Assembly: GCA_019358875.1 (NCBI GenBank)
Contig: JAHHIF010000020.1
Coordinates: forward strand, 1 to 64,000
Source: Symplocastrum torsivum CPER-KK1
GTDB lineage: Bacteria; Cyanobacteriota; Cyanobacteriia; Cyanobacteriales; Coleofasciculaceae
DNA: 64,000 nucleotides
Direction: 5' to 3'
Of this stretch, positions 59,868-64,000 are shown piece by piece (position 1 is the first letter of the stretch; each line of letters opens with the position of its first letter). A program made the translations under genes and the position numbers. Under the pieces are notes generated by a model that was not told where the DNA came from, did no database searches, and saw only the letters and a list, made by a program, of their open reading frames with translations.

Positions 59868-60015
59868 ATCTCAAGATTACATAAAAACCCCAGAATCTAA
59901 TGCATAATCTATCGCCCCTCCTAGCCAGCAGAGTGTTAGTGGAGCGATTGCCTAGTGCACCAGCAAAGCTGATCGCACAATAGTATAGAGGTATTTCCAG
60001 AGCATATTTTTCTCT

Positions 60016-60249
60016 ATGACGACTCTGCTAGAAATCGAAGCAGCCATTAAACAGCTTCCAGAAAGTGATTTTCATCAACTTGCAGCATGGCTTCAGACCT
60101 ATTTGGATGAAACGTGGGATCGGCAAATCGAGGAAGATTTGACCTCAGGAAAATTAAATAACCTTATTGCTCAAGCAGAAGCAGATATTGCCGCGAATAA
60201 CGTGAGGGATATTGATGAAGGGCGATTGTCCCTACCGAGTATTTATTGA
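60016..60249 (+). CDS. Orphan antitoxin-like protein (addiction-module component type)
   Basis: A 77-residue protein: I-E-A-A-I-K-Q-L-P-E-S-D-F-H-Q-L-A-A-W-L, then W-D-R-Q-I-E-E-D-L-T-S-G-K-L and A-E-A-D-I-A-A-N-N-V-R-D-I-D-E-G. This is the usual sequence of small cyanobacterial antitoxins that precede a RelE-type toxin. No RelE frame follows. Only a short unassigned frame of about 20 codons (60228-60293) ending in HIP1-rich sequence is present. The last seven residues differ from the family end, suggesting the module was cut there. Confidence 0.75.
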   Translation: MTTLLEIEAAIKQLPESDFHQLAAWLQTYLDETWDRQIEEDLTSGKLNNLIAQAEADIAANNVRDIDEGRLSLPSIY

Positions 60250-60370
60250 GCTACCCGAAGAGGAGTTGCCAACTGACGATCGCGATCGCTAACTCTGCAA
60301 GAACATGGCTGAAGTAACTATGCCAGATCGAACCATCGAACGATCTGCTGGTACAGTTTAATGCTGTTTC

Positions 60371-60406
60371 ACTAGAACAGTTGACCGATTTAACAACTGT
60401 TCTAGT
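60371..60406. repeat. 13-bp perfect inverted repeat (ACTAGAACAGTTG)
   Basis: ACTAGAACAGTTG at 60371-60383 and its reverse complement at 60394-60406, with a ten-base spacer. It lies in a gene-free stretch of 380 bases (60250-60630) between the orphan antitoxin and the DUF2917 gene. There is no T-run on either side, so a terminator is less likely than an operator or a small mobile-element end. Confidence 0.85.
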
Positions 60407-60630
60407 AAAAGTTTAAAAGACTGTACCTTTTCAGATTAGTAGCTTTTAGATGACAGTAGGAATACGGGTTGAGTGAGCTTGCCAACTAAGAGTCTGAGCT
60501 AGTCGGCAACAATCTATCTAATTTATTCATAGTTATCATTCAACCTATGATTAGGTTCTTAAGAGGAGAACCAATACCTTAAAGACATCAGCTAAGAAAT
60601 ACTACCTAAAACAAAGAGAGGTTGGGACTC

Positions 60631-60993
60631 ATGCGTTTAGTTATGAGTAATACTTTAGTGAACACTTTTTCCCTATCAACACTATTAAGTTATTTAGGTT
60701 CTGGCTCAAACCGATTTGGAGTTTTAACAAATCTGTTTAAGAGCAATCTAGAGCTTTTAGTACCCTGCCAGTTTACCCTTGAAAAAAGCGAGGTGTTCCG
60801 GATTCCCTCAGCCTGCAAAGAGCTACATATTTTGGCTGGCACTGCTTGGATTACCGTTGCCGGAAGAGACATTGTTTTAACTACTGGAGAAAAAGTGTCG
60901 CTTGAAACTAATAAAGATCGTGCCATTTTGTCAGCTTTAGGTAACAAATCAGTGAGTGTAGAATTTCTTCTAACTGCTCATTCTTCAGGCTGA
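60631..60993 (+). CDS. DUF2917-like cupin protein
   Basis: About 120 residues. The C-terminal half reads L-H-I-L-A-G-T-A-W-I-T-V-A-G-R-D-I-V-L-T-T-G-E-K-V-S-L, the core of the DUF2917 family of small cupin-like proteins. The N-terminal half is variable. The start could be ATG 60631 or ATG 60643 (M-S-N-T-L-V). There is no signal peptide. Function unknown; such proteins often sit near regulators, but none is adjacent here. Confidence 0.65.
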   Translation: MRLVMSNTLVNTFSLSTLLSYLGSGSNRFGVLTNLFKSNLELLVPCQFTLEKSEVFRIPSACKELHILAGTAWITVAGRDIVLTTGEKVSLETNKDRAILSALGNKSVSVEFLLTAHSSG

Positions 60994-61150
60994 ATTGTTC
61001 CTGGAAAGTGACTTTCTTTAGATATTAGGAAAGAAGCAAGGTAGTTTGTAAATTATCAATATAAATTACCTCTTCGTTTGTGTAGTAGTAATGATAAAAT
61101 CAGGCTCGACATCCAGGCAGCAATTCATAAAGGCTACTCACAGAAATATC

Positions 61151-61741
61151 ATGAAAGTTTTTCTAGAAACACAAAGATTAATTCTACGTCAGTTTACTGA
61201 AGATGATGCTGACCACTTATTTGAGTTAGATAGCGATCGCGAAGTCATTCGCTTCACCAATATAGGACTTATTAATGGAGGAGACCCTATAGATACAGAC
61301 TATGAAGCTATTAAAAGCAAAATCTTGCCTAAATTTATTAATTACTATGAAAACTATGAGGGGTATGGATTTTGGGCAGTCATTGAAAAGCCGAGTAATG
61401 AGTTTATCGGTTGGTTCCATCTCAGACCAGCATTAGACAACATTACAGTGCACGTTAATAACGAGAATGAAATTGAGCTGGGATATCGTTTGCGAAAAGT
61501 TGCCTGGGGTAAAGGCTATGCAACAGAAGGTTCCCGCTCATTAATAGTTAAAGGCTGTTGTGAGTTAGATACTCAACGAATAGTATCCACGGCTTTAGCA
61601 AGTAATGCTGCCTCCATCCGTGTTATGGAAAAAGCAGGATTGAAATTTGAGCAGACGTTTATTCATCAGGTAACCAATCAAGAGGCGGTCAAGTATGCTT
61701 TAAACAAAGATGAGTTTGAGCCTGAAAAATATAGGCAATAA
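61151..61741 (+). CDS. GNAT-family N-acetyltransferase
   Basis: About 196 residues from ATG 61151. It begins V-F-L-E-T-Q-R-L-I-L-R-Q-F-T-E-D-D-A-D-H-L, typical of RimJ/RimL-like acetyltransferases. It has the acetyl-CoA loop R-K-V-A-W-G-K-G-Y-A-T-E-G-S and the motif S-N-A-A-S-I-R-V-M-E-K-A-G-L. An open extension back to 61091 has no family support. This subtype is frequent in bacteria and the acceptor is unknown. It differs clearly from the GNAT at 56606. Confidence 0.88.
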   Translation: MKVFLETQRLILRQFTEDDADHLFELDSDREVIRFTNIGLINGGDPIDTDYEAIKSKILPKFINYYENYEGYGFWAVIEKPSNEFIGWFHLRPALDNITVHVNNENEIELGYRLRKVAWGKGYATEGSRSLIVKGCCELDTQRIVSTALASNAASIRVMEKAGLKFEQTFIHQVTNQEAVKYALNKDEFEPEKYRQ

Positions 61742-61790
61742 CCTGATTTATGTGCCAAAGTAGGAGGTTGCCTATAGAGCCTGATTGCTG

Positions 61791-62834
61791 ATGAGTAATA
61801 CCCTTAGCATGACAACCTTGATCTTTAGGATTTTTCTATCCAGCCTGTTAATAACTGTATTGACCACTGTGCCTAGCAAGGGCGTTACTCAAGCAAAAAA
61901 TGATTTAGGGTTTCGAGGCTCGAAGTCTGGTTCCCAATCAAGTCTTACTTCAATACGGCTGAGTAACAGGGACAATCAAGACGGTTTACAAGCGATTCTT
62001 GAAGATAATACGCAGGTAGAAAAGGTAGCTTCTGGCTTCGAGTTTACAGAGGGACCACTGTGGCACCCACAAGGATTTCTACTTTTTAGCGATATTCCTG
62101 CCAATACTATCTACCGATGGACACCGAATAGACAACCTAGTACATTTCGTCGCCCTTCTGGAAATGCCAATGGCAACACACTAGATCGGGAAGGACGCTT
62201 GATTACGGCAGAACATGGTAATCGCCGTGTATCCCGTACTGAAAAAGATGGCACGGTAGTTACGTTAGCGAGTCAGTACGAGGGGAAGCGGCTCAACAGC
62301 CCAAATGATCTGGTAGTTAAATCAGATGGAAACATTTACTTCACTGACCCTCCTTATGGTATTAATTCGGAGCAGGAAGAACTAGGCTTCTACGGTGTCT
62401 ATCGACTAGCACCAGATGGGACAGTGACATTGTTGGTTAAAGACTTTGTACGCCCGAATGGCATTGCCTTTTCACCGGATGAGAAAAAACTATACGTGAA
62501 TGATACGGACAAAGGTCACATTCGTGTCTTCGATGTGAAGCCAGACGGCACCCTGGAAAACGGGCGGATTTTTGCAGAATTGAAAGACCCTAGTCAAAAA
62601 GGTGTGCCCGATGGCATGAAGGTAGACGAAGCGGGTAATGTTTACAGCACTGGGCCAGGGGGCGTATGGATTTTCTCTCGTTCAGGCAACCTTTTGGGCA
62701 AGATTGAAGTGCCTGAGGTAGCTGCTAACATTGGCTGGGGCAATCGTAATTACAAAACTCTCTACATCACTGCAAGTAATAGCCTTTACCGTATCCGCCT
62801 CAAAATTCCAGGCGTGCGAGTGGGCAAAATATAG
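61791..62834 (+). CDS. SMP-30/gluconolactonase-family protein, secreted
   Basis: About 347 residues. An N-terminal signal-like hydrophobic segment (I-F-R-I-F-L-S-S-L-L-I-T-V-L-T-T-V-P) is followed by a six-bladed propeller. It has F-T-E-G-P-L-W-H-P, S-P-N-D-L-V-V-K-S-D-G-N-I-Y-F-T-D-P-P-Y-G and P-N-G-I-A-F-S-P-D-E-K-K-L-Y-V-N-D. These carry the metal-binding Glu, Asn and Asp of SMP-30 lactonases. Likely hydrolysis of a sugar lactone in the periplasm. TTG 61785 is possible but ATG 61791 is preferred. Confidence 0.9.
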   Translation: MSNTLSMTTLIFRIFLSSLLITVLTTVPSKGVTQAKNDLGFRGSKSGSQSSLTSIRLSNRDNQDGLQAILEDNTQVEKVASGFEFTEGPLWHPQGFLLFSDIPANTIYRWTPNRQPSTFRRPSGNANGNTLDREGRLITAEHGNRRVSRTEKDGTVVTLASQYEGKRLNSPNDLVVKSDGNIYFTDPPYGINSEQEELGFYGVYRLAPDGTVTLLVKDFVRPNGIAFSPDEKKLYVNDTDKGHIRVFDVKPDGTLENGRIFAELKDPSQKGVPDGMKVDEAGNVYSTGPGGVWIFSRSGNLLGKIEVPEVAANIGWGNRNYKTLYITASNSLYRIRLKIPGVRVGKI

Positions 62835-62890
62835 GGTGGCTGATCAACTTGGGATTGGCGCTTGACGGGAAGTAACTTTGTTTTATGTCG

Positions 62891-64000
62891 TTATGTAGCT
62901 TGTCGTACCACCTCAACCTCGCCAATAACTGCCTGAGAGCCTTGAGCATTCCCTGCTGCATCGCGTGCTTCCAGTGCTTGTCCCTTGTTAGGCGAAAACC
63001 ATCCTACTTCAAGGCGGTAATGCCCAGGTAGTACACCAGGCACAGTTGTTAACTTATGGACATCTCGCACAACTGTACCTGGCGCGATTTGATCGAGAGG
63101 CAAATAGCTAGCTAGCAGAGGCGCATCGGAACGGTTCTGAAAATTTCCATCTTGATTACGGAGGCTCACGTTTATGTTGAAATCTGGCGGAAGTGGTTCT
63201 AGAAATTTCCAGTAGAACGTAACTAGAAGCTCATCACCTGGTTTTAGCTCTGAGCTATTGAGGTCATATCCTAGCAAGCGTATCTGCTTACCAAAAGATA
63301 GAGAGAGGGGAACCTGGATGTTTTTTAAATCTTCAGGTAGAGGTACAGAGCCTGGATAGACTCGCACATAGTCAACTCCGTGTAGCTGTACCGTGTACAA
63401 CGGTTGCTGTGCTGTAAGGTAAGCGAATAGCGGTGGATCTGGCTTCTGGCGCTGTATCCCGTTGATGTAAAATACAACTCGATTAGCTGAGTTCCACGTA
63501 TTTAGTTCTACAGTTCGACCCTGAAAATAGGGGACAAACGCTGAGGCGTACCATACAGCAGCGGTGATTTCTTTAGCATTGGGTGACTGGTTTAACCAGT
63601 GAGCAGCTCGATCTAGACCCTCTCCTTGACCTATCATCAACAGGTTTTGAGCGGTACGTGAACCCCCCAACAAGGGGTTGTAGTAAGTCAAATAGTAGGG
63701 ATAGTGAGGTAAAAGGACAACTATTTGAGCTAGTGCTAGCAAGATCCCAGTCTTTACGCCTCGGTTAGTCCTCCATCTACCAACCCAGTTATCATACAAG
63801 CGAGGTTGTAGTGATACCCCCCAGTGTTTAACCCAAACTCCTATTGTTCTCCATCCAACCCCAGCCAGCAAAGCTAGCTCTGGCCAAGCGAGAATGAAGT
63901 AGCGATCGTACTTCCTTTTGATAGTAGATAAGAAGACTAGGACACACAAAGGGATTAAGAACAGGGCAATTAGCTCAGGGATTTTCTTGCAAGCACGACG
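62891..64000 (-). CDS. GT39-type membrane glycosyltransferase, C-terminal part (cut by window edge)
   Basis: At least 369 residues, continuing past the right edge without a stop. The first visible part has a membrane helix (I-A-L-F-L-I-P-L-C-V-L-V-F-L) and K-R-K-Y-D-R-Y-F-I-L-A-W-P-E-L-A-L-L, a block common in PMT/ArnT-like glycosyltransferases. Next are helices about G-V-K-T-G-I-L-L-A-L-A-Q-I-V-V-L-L and H-Y-P-Y-Y-L-T-Y-Y-N-P-L-L-G-G. The rest is a soluble beta-rich C-terminal domain of some 200 residues. The catalytic N-terminal loop lies outside the window. It probably glycosylates lipids or proteins at the membrane. Confidence 0.75.
   Translation of the reverse strand, partial: RRACKKIPELIALFLIPLCVLVFLSTIKRKYDRYFILAWPELALLAGVGWRTIGVWVKHWGVSLQPRLYDNWVGRWRTNRGVKTGILLALAQIVVLLPHYPYYLTYYNPLLGGSRTAQNLLMIGQGEGLDRAAHWLNQSPNAKEITAAVWYASAFVPYFQGRTVELNTWNSANRVVFYINGIQRQKPDPPLFAYLTAQQPLYTVQLHGVDYVRVYPGSVPLPEDLKNIQVPLSLSFGKQIRLLGYDLNSSELKPGDELLVTFYWKFLEPLPPDFNINVSLRNQDGNFQNRSDAPLLASYLPLDQIAPGTVVRDVHKLTTVPGVLPGHYRLEVGWFSPNKGQALEARDAAGNAQGSQAVIGEVEVVRQAT

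Overview
The window is a chromosomal segment of a cyanobacterium, probably a filamentous or otherwise large-genome species. The evidence is a photosystem I gene (psaD) next to trpE, very frequent HIP1 octamers (GCGATCGC), and many cyanobacterial families: DUF1802, Uma2, XisH/XisI, DICT-domain kinases, pentapeptide and leucine-rich repeat proteins, and an RTX lipase. I cannot name the species. I see no tRNA, rRNA, CRISPR array or complete insertion sequence. The left edge holds the last codons of an IS630-type transposase, and the right edge cuts a GT39-type membrane glycosyltransferase.

Region by region. 0-4.8 kb: isoaspartyl peptidase, DUF2256, a TrmH-family RNA methyltransferase, a membrane-anchored beta-lactamase-like protein and DUF429. 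4.9-9.06 kb: a three-gene co-directional module (winged-helix-like protein, P-loop ATPase, DUF1802 plus Mrr-like nuclease) that looks like a candidate DNA-targeting or defence system. 9.0-12.2 kb: a remarkable accretion zone. The last codons of the nuclease gene and about 50 bp beyond its stop recur at intervals of roughly 0.5-0.65 kb, and between the copies lie small toxin-antitoxin or xis modules (HicAB, DUF433/DUF5615, UPF0175/DUF3368, XisH/XisI). In these the toxin or partner gene is broken while the antitoxin-like gene is intact. 12.3-26 kb: mostly housekeeping genes (FAD oxidase, PBP1A, SemiSWEET, radical SAM, Uma2, pentapeptide protein, PhzF, RlpA, trpE, psaD). 26-38.8 kb: a DICT/GAF histidine kinase, a coiled-coil membrane protein, two nearly identical LysE exporters, a broken alanine symporter, an SDR enzyme, DUF2243, an RTX lipase, a DUF4118 kinase with a CHASE3 remnant, and an orphan ABC ATPase.

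39.6-42.7 kb carries an assimilatory nitrite reductase of the NirB/NirD (NAD(P)H) type, unlike the ferredoxin-type NirA usual in cyanobacteria. 42.9-50.4 kb: LRR protein, TIMP-like/DUF6174 secreted protein, AI-2E family permease, 2OG-Fe(II) oxygenase, and a KaiC-like ATPase in a two-gene operon with a receiver-histidine kinase. 50.7-53.6 kb: a tight NCS1 permease-AtzG-AtzE operon for uptake and hydrolysis of a nitrogenous amide. 53.8-57.6 kb: a large outer-membrane barrel plus beta-helix protein, a GNAT enzyme and an AllA-like ureidoglycolate lyase. 57.7-60.3 kb is a second small defence-like patch: Uma2 remnant, a HEPN protein with an RNase motif resembling ApeA, a DUF4160/DUF2442 pair and an orphan antitoxin. 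The end has a DUF2917 protein, a second GNAT, an SMP-30 lactonase and the partial glycosyltransferase.

The two most interesting places are the ATPase-nuclease module with its repeat-separated tail of decayed toxin-antitoxin cassettes (4.9-12.2 kb), and the HEPN gene with its neighbours (57.7-60.3 kb). All functional calls are by motif and family recognition from the sequence alone; no database search was run.
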